This document shows, in pieces, positions 46,319 to 54,517 of a stretch of DNA of 64,000 nt. Each line of letters starts with the position of its first letter. Within the stretch, counting starts at the first letter, position 1. Below the pieces are notes generated by a model. The model ran no database searches. It was not told the DNA's origin and was given only the letters and a program-made list of their open reading frames with translations. The DNA lies in contig OZ253476.1 in the NCBI GenBank assembly GCA_965261795.1, forward strand, positions 992,001 to 1,056,000, written 5' to 3'. This stretch comes from CBDCFV01 sp965261795 (GTDB lineage: Bacteria; Chloroflexota; Dehalococcoidia; Lucifugimonadales; UBA3495). Position numbers and translations under genes: made by a program.

Positions 46319-47554
46319 TTGGTAGACAACGCGTTGTCGCCCCATGGCGGGGTGCTGATCGAACGGGTTGCGTCGCCCGAAGAGGCCAGGCTGCTGTGTG
46401 CGGGGTTGCCCAAGCTGGCCGTCCGCGAGCAAGTGGCCAGAGAATGCGTTAATTTCGCTTACGGCTTTTTCTCCCCTTTGAAGGGTTTCATGGGGCTGGC
46501 GGACGTGGATTCGGTAGTGCGGCACATGACGCTGGCCAACGGCTACGTCTGGAGCATCCCCATGGTGCTGGATGTCTCGGAAGAGGAATTGTCATCCTTG
46601 GGTGTCAGAGAGGGCGCATCGGTCCTGCTGACTCACCAGGACCAACCACTGGCGGTGCTGGAGGTTGAGGAAATCTTCTCTTACGACAAGGAGTTCCTGG
46701 CGCAACACGTTTACGGCACCACCGACGAAGCCCATCCGGGCGTGCTGCGCACCTATTCCTTTCAGGACCGATTCGTCGCCGGCCCCATCACTTTGGTCAA
46801 TCCTCCCGTGATAAACCCGCCCTACGACAGGTTCTGGCGGACTCCCCGTCAGTTGCGGGAACGTTTTGCTGAACTGGGCTGGACCAAGGTTGTCGCGCAC
46901 CAGACCCGCAACGTGCCCCACTCCGGACACGAGTGGATGATGAAGGGCGCTTACTTGGCGGCAGAAGCGCAGGGAATCCTCGTCAGCGCAGTTATCGGCG
47001 AAAAGAAACCGGGCGATTACATCGACGAGGCCATAGTCCTGGGCCACGACAAGTTGAGGGAAAGCGGGTTCATACGGCCCGACGTACACCAGACCTCCAC
47101 GTTGATGTGGGACATGAGGTACGCGGGGCCCAGAGAGGCGGTGTTCCACGCGTTGGTGCGGAAGAACATGGGCTGCACCCACCACATGTTCGGGCGTGAC
47201 CACGCCGGGGTTGGGAACTACTACGGCACCTACGCCGCCCACGAGATTTTCGACCAGTTGCCCGACTTGGGCATCAAGTCGGTGTTGACGCTGGAATGGT
47301 GGTACTGCCCGGTGTGCGAAAGCGTGGCTTACGAGGGGCTTTGCGGCCACCGGGAACACAAGCAGGACCTCTCCGGAACCTTCATCAGAAGCATTATCCA
47401 GGGGGGAACGGAGCCGGCTTCAGTAAGCCTGCGAGCGGAAGTCCTGGAGGTGGTGCGGGAATGCGCCGATACCTATGGGTTCGGCTCGCCGTTCGTGACC
47501 GAGGCTTACTTGGAAAACCGTACGCCAGTCATGTCCCTGCCGGCGTTGAATTAG
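46319..47554 (+). CDS. sat: Sulfate adenylyltransferase (ATP sulfurylase)
   Basis: The 411-residue homo-oligomer-type Sat has the nucleotide-binding HxxH-like sites HQTRNVPHSGHEWMMKGA and MFGRDHAGVG, plus the Cys-rich YCPVCESVAYEGLCGHRE patch seen in dissimilatory-type enzymes. It interconverts sulfate + ATP and APS + PPi. The start codon is TTG (46319) with GGAG 5 nt upstream. aprB and aprA follow on the same strand after a terminator-like hairpin, so Sat and AprBA together can run sulfite to sulfate with ATP gain, or the reverse. Confidence 0.95.
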   Translation: MVDNALSPHGGVLIERVASPEEARLLCAGLPKLAVREQVARECVNFAYGFFSPLKGFMGLADVDSVVRHMTLANGYVWSIPMVLDVSEEELSSLGVREGASVLLTHQDQPLAVLEVEEIFSYDKEFLAQHVYGTTDEAHPGVLRTYSFQDRFVAGPITLVNPPVINPPYDRFWRTPRQLRERFAELGWTKVVAHQTRNVPHSGHEWMMKGAYLAAEAQGILVSAVIGEKKPGDYIDEAIVLGHDKLRESGFIRPDVHQTSTLMWDMRYAGPREAVFHALVRKNMGCTHHMFGRDHAGVGNYYGTYAAHEIFDQLPDLGIKSVLTLEWWYCPVCESVAYEGLCGHREHKQDLSGTFIRSIIQGGTEPASVSLRAEVLEVVRECADTYGFGSPFVTEAYLENRTPVMSLPALN

Positions 47555-47591
47555 GTCTGTAGCGGCAGTCAGGAAACAAATCTGAGTAACT

Positions 47592-47622
47592 GCCTCCGCC
47601 GGACAAAAAGCGGGGGCTTTTT
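47592..47622 (+). terminator. Terminator or attenuator between sat and aprB
   Basis: Stem gcctccgc / gcgggggc with a 10-nt loop rich in A, followed by TTTTT. It would lower aprBA expression relative to sat unless aprB has its own promoter. Confidence 0.6.
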
Positions 47623-47678
47623 CTCAATCTAAACCTGTTAACAAAGATAACCAATACATAGGGAGAATTGGAGGAAAC

Positions 47679-48125
47679 ATGCCAACCTACGTAGACCCCA
47701 ACACTTGCAACGCTTGCGCCGGTGAACACCAAGGGCCGCTGTGCGTGTACATTTGCCCCAACGACCTGATGGTGCTGGACGTTGATCCCAATAAGGGCCG
47801 TAACCGGGAGCCGGAGATGTGCTCCGAGTGCTACGCCTGCGTCAAGCTCTGCCCTCAGGAAGCAATCCACGTCAGAGGATATGCAGACTTCGTGCCGTTG
47901 GGCGCCACCGTGCAGCCCCACAGGATCGAAGACGGCTTGACTTGGGATATACATTTCCGGGACGGCCGGGAGTTCAGCTTTACCTACCCGTCCCGCACCA
48001 GGCAGGCCGGGACGGTCAACCCATACGAGAACTTCACCGAGCAAAGGGACGCTGACCTGCGAAACCAGAGCTTGGCCGGAGAGTCTTTGTGGCTGGGTGT
48101 ACCCGATTTGCCCAGCGTAAAATGA
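47679..48125 (+). CDS. aprB: Adenylylsulfate reductase beta subunit
   Basis: The 148-residue iron-sulfur protein carries two ferredoxin-like Cys clusters (CNACAGEHQGPLCVYICP and CSECYACVKLCP) for two [4Fe-4S] centres. The AprB-specific tail (GATVQPHRIEDGLTWDIHF) wraps around AprA. It passes electrons to or from the FAD of AprA. GGAGGAAAC directly precedes the ATG. It is followed 48 bp later by aprA. No qmo, hdr or aprM gene, the usual membrane partners, lies in the window. Confidence 0.95.
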   Translation: MPTYVDPNTCNACAGEHQGPLCVYICPNDLMVLDVDPNKGRNREPEMCSECYACVKLCPQEAIHVRGYADFVPLGATVQPHRIEDGLTWDIHFRDGREFSFTYPSRTRQAGTVNPYENFTEQRDADLRNQSLAGESLWLGVPDLPSVK

Positions 48126-48173
48126 CGACTTTCTAAGACGACTGGTCCACATCAGCAAACAGGAGAGCTAAAC

Positions 48174-50033
48174 ATGGCGACACCATCCACGGAAATCGTT
48201 GAGAGCGACATTCTGATAATTGGCGGCGGCATGTCCGGTTGCGGCGCCGCTTTCGAAGCCAACTACTGGGGGCGAAACCTGCGTGTGGTCTTGGTTGAAA
48301 AGGCAGTAATCGAACGCAGCGGCGCCACCGGCGAAGGCCTTTCCGCCATCAACTGCTACATGGGGCAGCGGTACGGCTGGAACACCCCTACAGATTTCGT
48401 TAACTACGTAGTCAACGACATGATGGGCTTGGCCCGCGAGGACCTGGTATACGACGTAGGCCGCCACGTCGACTCATCGGTGCACCTTCTCGAGGAATGG
48501 GGGCTGCCCATCTGGAAGAAGGAAAACGGTGAGTACGAACGAATCGGGCGGTGGCAGATACCCATCCACGGCGAGTCTATCAAACCCATCACTGCTGAAC
48601 CGGCCCGGACCGCGTTGGGGCCGGAGAATCTGTACGAGCGGGTTGCGGTGACCCACCTGCTGACCGACGCCAACGACCCGGAGAAGATAGCCGGGGCTCT
48701 TGGCTTCTCCGTCAGAGAGAACAAGTTCTACGTTTTCAAGTCCAAGACGGTAATAATTACCACCGGCGGCGCGTCCAACGTCTTCCGCCCCAAGTCGATT
48801 AACGAGGGCACCGGGCGTACTTGGTATTCGGTCTTCTCCACCGGTTCCGCTTACGGGTTGATGATTCCCATCGGTACCGAAATGACGCAGATGGAGCACC
48901 GTTTCGTTCCCACGCGGTTCAAGGATGGCTACGGTCCGGTGGGTATGTGGTTCCAGTATTTCCACGCCCAAGTGTTGAATGCCTTGGGCGAAGACTACAC
49001 CGTTACCCGTGAAGATGAATTGAGGAAGTACGAGCCTTACGGTTCCGCAGTGCCCACGCCTACGCCCTTGCGTAACCACCAGATGTTCCTGGACATTCAA
49101 GCCGGTCTGGGGCCCATGTACATGCGCACCGACCAAGCAATGCAGAGGCTGGCTGCCGGCGATCCAGCCAAGATGGACGAGGTGCGGAACGAGGCGTGGG
49201 AAGATTTCCTGGATATGACCATTTCCCAAGCTTTGACTTGGGCGGCGTTGGACATCGCTCCTGAGGAGACGCCGTCGGAGGTTGTGTTAGCCGAGCCATA
49301 CATCATGGGCTCACACTCCGGGGAGGCCGGGGCTTGGGTAAGCGGTCCCGAAGACCTGTCGCCGCCGGAGTACTTCTGGGGCTACAACAAGATGACTACC
49401 ATCCGCGGGCTGTTCGCCGCCGGCGACGGCGTAGGCGCAGCCCCACACAAGTTCTCGTCCGGCTCCTTTACCGAGGGGCGTTTGGCCGCGAAAGCCGCAG
49501 TCAACTACGTGACCGATCACCAAGCAGTCCCTACGTTGGACGACTCCCACGTGAAGAGCATCCAGGAGGCCATTCTGGCTCCCATGGAGACCTTCGACCG
49601 GTACAAGGGAGTGTCCACGGCAGAAGAGGTTAACCCACACTACATCACGCCCAGGCAAGGGTTGGTGCGGTTGCAAAAGATAATGGACGAGTATGCCGGC
49701 GGCGCTTCCATGGCGTACACCACAAACGAGTCCACACTGGTGCGCGGTATCCACTTGATAGGGTTGCTGCGCGAGGACCTGGCCCACTTGGCCGCCCGGG
49801 ACCGTCACGAGCTGATGCGGTGCTGGGAGTTGGTCCATCGGACTTGGGTGGGTGAAGCCCACATGCGTCACCTGCTGCACCGCAAGGAGACCCGTTGGCC
49901 CGGCTACTACTACAGGGCCGACTATCCCAAACTCGACGATGAAAACTGGCGGGTGTTCGTCAACTCGAAGTACAACGCCGCCAACAATGAGTGGGACGTG
50001 TTCACCAAGCCCTACCTGAAAATCGTTACTTAA
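48174..50033 (+). CDS. aprA: Adenylylsulfate reductase alpha subunit
   Basis: The 619-residue flavoprotein has the FAD-binding motif DILIIGGGMSGCGAAFEANY, the AprA block SGATGEGLSAINCYMG, and the C-terminal helical region ending RWPGYYYRADYPKLDDENWR. It interconverts APS and sulfite + AMP. Length is in the normal AprA range. CAGGAGAG precedes the ATG. With sat and aprB it forms the APS branch of sulfur oxidation or sulfate reduction. In an aerobic heterotroph oxidation of sulfite is the more likely direction, an inference only. Confidence 0.95.
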   Translation: MATPSTEIVESDILIIGGGMSGCGAAFEANYWGRNLRVVLVEKAVIERSGATGEGLSAINCYMGQRYGWNTPTDFVNYVVNDMMGLAREDLVYDVGRHVDSSVHLLEEWGLPIWKKENGEYERIGRWQIPIHGESIKPITAEPARTALGPENLYERVAVTHLLTDANDPEKIAGALGFSVRENKFYVFKSKTVIITTGGASNVFRPKSINEGTGRTWYSVFSTGSAYGLMIPIGTEMTQMEHRFVPTRFKDGYGPVGMWFQYFHAQVLNALGEDYTVTREDELRKYEPYGSAVPTPTPLRNHQMFLDIQAGLGPMYMRTDQAMQRLAAGDPAKMDEVRNEAWEDFLDMTISQALTWAALDIAPEETPSEVVLAEPYIMGSHSGEAGAWVSGPEDLSPPEYFWGYNKMTTIRGLFAAGDGVGAAPHKFSSGSFTEGRLAAKAAVNYVTDHQAVPTLDDSHVKSIQEAILAPMETFDRYKGVSTAEEVNPHYITPRQGLVRLQKIMDEYAGGASMAYTTNESTLVRGIHLIGLLREDLAHLAARDRHELMRCWELVHRTWVGEAHMRHLLHRKETRWPGYYYRADYPKLDDENWRVFVNSKYNAANNEWDVFTKPYLKIVT

Positions 50034-50132
50034 CTCAGGTTGGACAGGGATCCTTGGCGAGGCTGTTGCGAACGGGCTGCTACCCATAATGGGTTGGAGC
50101 TGACCCAAGCAAATTAACAATCGAATAGCACC

Positions 50133-50296
50133 CCCTGGGCGCCAATACGGTTTAAAAGGGAAGGCGGTGTGAGTCCGCCGCGGTTGCGCCACTGTATGCG
50201 GGGAGCCGGCCGGCAACGAAGTCACTGTCCCGAGTCGTTGGGATGGGAAGGCGTTCGGCCAGGCGTTGATCCGCGAGCCAGGAGACCTGCCCAGGG
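50133..50296 (+). promoter_or_regulatory. Cobalamin riboswitch
   Basis: The closing stem P1 pairs ccctgggc (50133-50140) with gcccaggg (50289-50296). The B12 box agccaggagacctgcc is perfect at 50276-50291. The conserved aaaagggaa, ggtgtgagtcc, gcgccactgt and gggaagg segments appear in the usual order. Cobalamin binding normally turns expression off through a terminator or by hiding the ribosome binding site. A terminator follows at 50387. The next genes in this direction are the hypothetical and FhuF-like pair starting at 50808, with a MITE in between. Confidence 0.92.
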
Positions 50297-50386
50297 ATAG
50301 TAGACTTCTACTCTGCGCTTAACAGAGGCGGATCCGTTGCGGCTCCTGCCACCGGCCGGTGGGCAACTGCGGCGTGCTGATACATC

Positions 50387-50420
50387 AAAAACCCCGGCAG
50401 AGTAAAAGCCGGGGTTTTTT
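50387..50420 (+). terminator. Intrinsic terminator of the cobalamin riboswitch
   Basis: Stem aaaaaccccggc / gccggggtttttt with a loop of about 9 nt and a T run, 91 nt after the aptamer. The region between holds gttgcggctcctgccac, which can form alternative pairings and may be the expression platform. Confidence 0.8.
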
Positions 50421-50456
50421 GTTGCCACCATCCAAAGGGGAGCCATGCAGCACTCA

Positions 50457-50783
50457 GAGCCTATCTCAAAACTAATCAGTCTCGTGAGATTTCCCCACGT
50501 TGCTGGCTGAGGCCTATAGATTCCCGCCTGCGCGGGAATGACGGGGTGGCAGCGGGAATGACGGGTTGGCAGCGGGAATGACGCGTGCCTGCGCGGGAAT
50601 GACGCGTGCCTGCGCGGGAATGACGCGTGCCTGCGCGGGAATGACGTGTTGGGTGCGCGGGAATGACGCGTGCCTGCGCGGGAATGACGTGTGCCTGCGC
50701 GGGAATGACGTGTGCCTGCGCGGGAATGACGTGTTGGGTGCTGCGACAAGTTTTGAGATAGTTTCTGTTTTGAGATAGTTTCT
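50457..50783. mobile_element. MITE family B, copy 2, with internally expanded palindrome
   Basis: Left end gagcctatctcaaaact; the right end gttttgagatagtttct is present twice in a row (50750-50766 and 50767-50783). The interior starts like the other family B copies and then expands into about nine gcgggaatgacg units joined by cgtgcctgc or tgtgcctgc. It lies exactly between the riboswitch terminator and the ribosome binding site of the downstream pair. Confidence 0.75.
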
Positions 50784-50807
50784 TAATACAGGAGGGTCAA
50801 CATAGCC

Positions 50808-51353
50808 ATGAAAGAGTCCACATTCAGAGGTGAGATTGTCGACGAGGGCGGCGCAAGGTTCGAAGTGTTTACCCTGCCTGCCAGGGAAGACGTACTGCTG
50901 AATCTCCTCAATGATTGCTTTGTAGAGTGGGAACACATCCGGATTGGCCCGGTAATACCGGGAGCGTTATGGGAAATTCGTCCTCCCTGTAAACCCAATA
51001 TCACATTGTGCAACGGTTATGCTACAGTGGATTTTCAGGACTGGCAGTTCCACCTGTGTATCGGCGAGCCCAAGGATGTCAGGCCTGAGATCGCGGCTCT
51101 TAGGCGGACCGGGTTGGTCGAGTTATACCGGCGGCTGAACTGGTGGGGACAGCCCGTCAGGTGCGGGCTGCGTCTCTTGAACGGCGCAGGAGACCAACAA
51201 ATATCCTTTATGTTGCCAAGCCCTTTCATAACCGATGACCTCGCAATCATGAAGGAGCCGGATTGGGGACGCTTGGCGTTATGGGACCTGTTGTGCCGGA
51301 AATACTTGGGACTGGAGCATGATCCAAGCGCTCCGACGTCCCGATATGGCTAA
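50808..51353 (+). CDS. Uncharacterised protein of the putative cobalamin-regulated pair
   Basis: The 181-residue protein (KESTFRGEIVDEGGARFEVF, then EIRPPCKPNITLCNGYATVD and FHLCIGEPKDVRPEIAALRR) is rich in beta-strand pattern with several Cys and Trp. It has no signal peptide or membrane helix. I do not recognise a named family. AGGAGGG precedes the ATG at 50808. Its stop (51353) overlaps the ribosome binding site of the FhuF-like gene, so the two are one transcript and probably act together. The upstream cobalamin riboswitch suggests a role in corrinoid handling or in a B12-independent substitute function. Confidence 0.7.
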   Translation: MKESTFRGEIVDEGGARFEVFTLPAREDVLLNLLNDCFVEWEHIRIGPVIPGALWEIRPPCKPNITLCNGYATVDFQDWQFHLCIGEPKDVRPEIAALRRTGLVELYRRLNWWGQPVRCGLRLLNGAGDQQISFMLPSPFITDDLAIMKEPDWGRLALWDLLCRKYLGLEHDPSAPTSRYG

Positions 51354-51366
51354 AGGAGGGCATCTT

Positions 51367-52173
51367 TTGACAAACGATTTGCGCCGGGCCGGTCTGCCAA
51401 GCAACCTATTTGAGATTCCGATTATAGGTAAGGGAGAGGAGGGGTGGTCAAGCGCACGGTCCCTGTTTCAAGATGACGATGATCGATTGCGTGATCTGGT
51501 CATGGGCTATGGACGGGACCGGTGGGGTACGGATAATTGCCATGTCGCCGGGTCGGCTTTCCTCATTGCCTACCTGACGCGGCTGATTTGGCCGGTGGCC
51601 GCCCAGTACGTGATGGAGCGCAGAGTCCCCGATGTGCGCTTGGCGAACCTGGCCTTCCATTGGCGCGAACAACGCATCGACGGAACAGCCTTGGCCACCT
51701 CGAGTTTTGCTACTTTAGCAGGAGCCTCCGACGCCACTCACTCCGATGCCTTGGCAGTGGCCGACGAGACTGAGCTTTATGCCCAATTGAAGGAGTGGCT
51801 GTTCGAGGAGAACCTCAACATTGTGGTCCCCTCCCTGCGCCGTGCGGCTAAGGCCAGCCTCAAGGTCTCCTGGAACGCCGTGGCCGCCTCTTTCAGCCAA
51901 GCTTTCCACAATCTTTACGAAGCATCGAACGACCCCGGTACAGTCGTCAACGATGCCGCCATTTTCTTCGAAGACCCGGCCACACCGATATACCGCCAAG
52001 TGAGCATGGAGGTGGTCATCCACCAAGGGAACCGGGGGTTCTTCTCCCGGCGTGCGGGGTGCTGCCTTTGGTGGCGTGCTGACCGGTCCCACGAATACTG
52101 CTCCAACTGCATACTGTTAACCGGCGATCAACAAGACCGGATGTTCCGACGGATATTGGAAGCCCGCCAGTAA
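51367..52173 (+). CDS. FhuF-like [2Fe-2S] protein (ferric reductase family)
   Basis: I place the start at TTG 51367 because AAAGGAGGG ends 6 nt upstream. In-frame ATGs at 51319 and 51346 lie inside the previous gene. The 268-residue product has an alpha-helical body (HVAGSAFLIAYLTRLIWPVA) and the C-terminal FhuF cluster CC-x10-C-x2-C in GCCLWWRADRSHEYCSNCIL. FhuF reduces Fe(III)-siderophores. Here, behind a cobalamin riboswitch, reduction of cob(III)alamin or of a metal complex taken up with it is an attractive idea but unproven. Confidence 0.78.
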   Translation: MTNDLRRAGLPSNLFEIPIIGKGEEGWSSARSLFQDDDDRLRDLVMGYGRDRWGTDNCHVAGSAFLIAYLTRLIWPVAAQYVMERRVPDVRLANLAFHWREQRIDGTALATSSFATLAGASDATHSDALAVADETELYAQLKEWLFEENLNIVVPSLRRAAKASLKVSWNAVAASFSQAFHNLYEASNDPGTVVNDAAIFFEDPATPIYRQVSMEVVIHQGNRGFFSRRAGCCLWWRADRSHEYCSNCILLTGDQQDRMFRRILEARQ

Positions 52174-52227
52174 ACGGGGCCTGGGTAGCTGGGCGTGAAT
52201 TTCCGGGTACAGGGGGTCGCCGCTTAG

Positions 52228-52366
52228 AGACTATCTCAAAGCCAATCAGTCTCGCTGATTTCCCCACGTCGCTGACCGAGGCCTATAGATTCCCGCCTGC
52301 GCGGGAATGACGGGGTGGCAGCGGGAATGACGGGTTGGGTGCTGCGACAAGTTTTGAGATAGTTTC
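52228..52366. mobile_element. MITE family B, copy 3
   Basis: About 140 bp with ends gagactatctcaaagcc and gttttgagatagtttc. The interior is almost the same as in the copy at 23196 (agtctcgctgatttcccca, one complete palindrome, two ggaatgacgg units). It separates the FhuF-like gene from the MFS gene. Confidence 0.75.
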
Positions 52367-52403
52367 CTAGAGGTATAGTGATGTTATACTGACATCACTA
52401 TTT

Positions 52404-52514
52404 ATGATTTTGATATATGCCGCATATGATTTGCGGCCTGCTCCACTCTCGTTAGTCGGCGACAACCCACGTAGAACTGTGCCGCTGCTGGCCATGAAGG
52501 ACATAGCGGCATGA
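52404..52514 (+). CDS. Mini-ORF coupled to the EmrB-type MFS gene
   Basis: The frame from ATG 52404 encodes 36 residues ending RRTVPLLAMKDIAA, and its TGA overlaps the MFS start (ATGA at 52511-52514). The ending resembles PLFLAKDIAA in front of the MFS gene at 35058. It may be a leader for coupled translation or the tail of a lost gene. There is no clear ribosome binding site. Confidence 0.3.
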   Translation: MILIYAAYDLRPAPLSLVGDNPRRTVPLLAMKDIAA

Positions 52515-54106
52515 CCGTTACCGGCCTGCTCGTCCTTGCCATCGGCATTGCTTTGGTGGCTTACGCCATCCTGCCTTGGGTCAGTTACCGTGCGAAAGCT
52601 CTTGGTTCCCAAGCGGTAAGGCAGGGCGTAAATTACAAATGGTGGGTGTTCGGCACCATTGCCATCGGCACATTCCTCTCGGTGGTCGATCATGGCAGCG
52701 TGCTGGTCGCGCTGCCGGAGATTGAATCCCACTTCAACAGCGACCTACCCACGGTCCAGTGGCTGGTGGTTGGCTACGCCCTGGCTATCAGCGTGTTGCT
52801 GCTGCCGATGGGACGCTTGGGCGACATCCTGGGGCGCAAGCAGGTATACGTTTCCGGGTTCATCATCTTCGTGGTCGCGGCGGCGTTGGCCGGCGCATCT
52901 CCCAACCTGGAAGTACTCATAGCCTCCAAAGTGCTTCAAGGCGTGGGATCGGCGATGATCCAAGGCAACGGCATGGCCACCATCGTTTCCGTTTTCCCCG
53001 GCACCGAGCGGGGCAAGGGCTTGGGATACCACTTAAGCGTGGTTGCTTCCGGCGCCATTGCCGGGCCTGCGCTGGGCGGGTTCCTGGTCAGCGGCCTTGG
53101 CTGGCGCTGGGTGTTCTTCGTTAACGTTCCGGTGGGTGTCCTGGCCATAGTCGCAACCGTGCTCATCCTTGCCAACGACCGGGCGGCCGCTGCCGCCGAG
53201 GGCGGCCAACGGCCCGCGTTCGACTGGTGGGGCGCGATCCTGTCCGGGTTTGCGTTGCTGCTGTTCCTCCTGGTTGTTGGCAACGGGGAAAGGGTGGGCT
53301 GGTCTTCCGGGTGGATTACTTCCGGAGCAATGCTTGCCGCCATTTGTTTGGTGGCTTTCATCTGGTGGGAATTGCGGACGGCGTCGCCGATGCTCGACCT
53401 GCGGCTGTTTCGCCGGAAGCTGGTGACGATTGGCGCAGCAAGCGGGTGGCTGTCTTTTGTGGGAACGTCTTCTACCCGTTTCCTGATGCCGTTTTACCTT
53501 CAACGGGTGTTGGAGTTGGAACCGAAAGACGTAGGACTGCTGATGATTCCGCCGGCGTTGACCATGGTGGTCGTCGGCCCGGTGAGCGGCCGATTGTCTG
53601 ACAAATTCGGTTGGCGTTGGCTGACCACTGGCGGGTTGGCGGTATCGGCTTTTTCCTGGTTCGCTTTCGCCGCCGGCTTGGGCATGGACTCCAGCTTGGT
53701 ATTCGTCGTGGGAATTTTGATGATGCAAATGGTCGGCACGGGCTTGTTCAACTCGCCCAACAACAGCTCGATGCTCAGCGTAGTGGAGCGGTCCAGCTAC
53801 GGCGTGGTTTCCTCCTTGACCCAGCTCATCAGGAATTCCGCCAACGTGACCAGCATCGCCGTAGCCACCACAGTCGTGGTGGTGACGATGGGGTCATTGG
53901 GGGTAGATCCCAGCTTGGACGCGGTTTCTCCACGGGTGGCAGACGCCTTCTTGTCCGGGTTGCACCGGTCGTTCCTGCTCATGGGCGGTATCCTGCTGGT
54001 GGGGATGCTGATATCGGTGCTGAGAGACAACCGGGCCCCGGAACGGGCTGCGCCGCCCCGGCAGGCCCCACGCGCCGAGCCGGTGGCAGAGGCCTCGGAC
54101 GATTAG
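52511..54106 (+). CDS. MFS transporter, DHA2/EmrB-QacA type
   Basis: The 531-residue protein has about 14 core helices plus the shared N-terminal segment TVTGLLVLAIGIALVAYAIL and SYRAKALGSQAVRQ. Diagnostic features are DHGSVLVALPEIESHF at helix 1, the motif-A segment MGRLGDILGRKQVYVSG, and the antiporter motif C region VASGAIAGPALGGFLVS. DHA2 members are proton-driven exporters of hydrophobic compounds. It starts at ATG 52511, overlapping the mini-ORF. A MITE of family B stands just upstream, so its promoter may be affected. Confidence 0.9.
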   Translation: MTVTGLLVLAIGIALVAYAILPWVSYRAKALGSQAVRQGVNYKWWVFGTIAIGTFLSVVDHGSVLVALPEIESHFNSDLPTVQWLVVGYALAISVLLLPMGRLGDILGRKQVYVSGFIIFVVAAALAGASPNLEVLIASKVLQGVGSAMIQGNGMATIVSVFPGTERGKGLGYHLSVVASGAIAGPALGGFLVSGLGWRWVFFVNVPVGVLAIVATVLILANDRAAAAAEGGQRPAFDWWGAILSGFALLLFLLVVGNGERVGWSSGWITSGAMLAAICLVAFIWWELRTASPMLDLRLFRRKLVTIGAASGWLSFVGTSSTRFLMPFYLQRVLELEPKDVGLLMIPPALTMVVVGPVSGRLSDKFGWRWLTTGGLAVSAFSWFAFAAGLGMDSSLVFVVGILMMQMVGTGLFNSPNNSSMLSVVERSSYGVVSSLTQLIRNSANVTSIAVATTVVVVTMGSLGVDPSLDAVSPRVADAFLSGLHRSFLLMGGILLVGMLISVLRDNRAPERAAPPRQAPRAEPVAEASDD

Positions 54107-54151
54107 TAGAAACTGGCTTGAGCACCCGAGGTTGGCACACCGGTGCAAGTC

Positions 54152-54392
54152 CAGGGCAATCGCGTTTTAACTATCAGTGCACCAGACAGGCCAAATCTGC
54201 CGCAGAACCTTCCGTCATTCCCGTGGAAACGGGAATCCATAGTCGTTGGAAAGGGTAAATTTGCCTATTGGAGACAGTGTAGATTCCCGCCCCCGCCTTC
54301 GCGAGGGTGACGTTCCTTCGCGGGAATGACGCCTGCCCTCGTGAAGACGGGGGATTAAATGGGCCGCAAAACTTTATAACGCGATTGCCCTG
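54152..54392. mobile_element. ISAs1-type MITE, copy 2 (reference orientation of the core)
   Basis: 241 bp with a perfect 15-bp inverted repeat cagggcaatcgcgtt (54152-54166) and aacgcgattgccctg (54378-54392). Perfect 10-bp target duplications ggtgcaagtc lie at 54142-54151 and 54393-54402. The outer arms match copy 1 at 8068 in the same order (ttaactatcagtgcaccaga on the left, gaagacgggggattaaatgg on the right). The middle, atagtcgttggaaagggtaa then atttgcctattggagacagt, is the reverse complement of the copy 1 middle. An additional palindrome unit lies to the right of the core. Confidence 0.85.
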
Positions 54393-54402
54393 GGTGCAAG
54401 TC

Positions 54403-54517
54403 CGCTTGACACCCCTAATACCAGATGTCAGACTAACTTTGGTGTCTGGAGACCGACCCAAGCGGTGGGTACGGAAATTCCGCGCCGACCCACAGATTCT
54501 GCACACAGGAGAAAAAC
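54403..54517 (+). other. Structured leader of the CDGSH gene
   Basis: gtgggt (54463-54468) and acccac pair around cggaaattccg, forming a long imperfect hairpin before the ribosome binding site. Upstream sequence on both sides of the MITE (caccggtgcaagtc...cgcttgacacccc) reads as one interrupted segment. No known riboswitch class was recognised. Confidence 0.3.

Noticed and set aside
54142..54440. Second riboswitch or split tRNA around MITE copy 2 (ggtgcaagtcc motif)
   Set aside because: The ggtgcaagtc repeat is the target duplication of the MITE. When joined, the flanks lack the conserved cobalamin boxes and do not fold as a tRNA.
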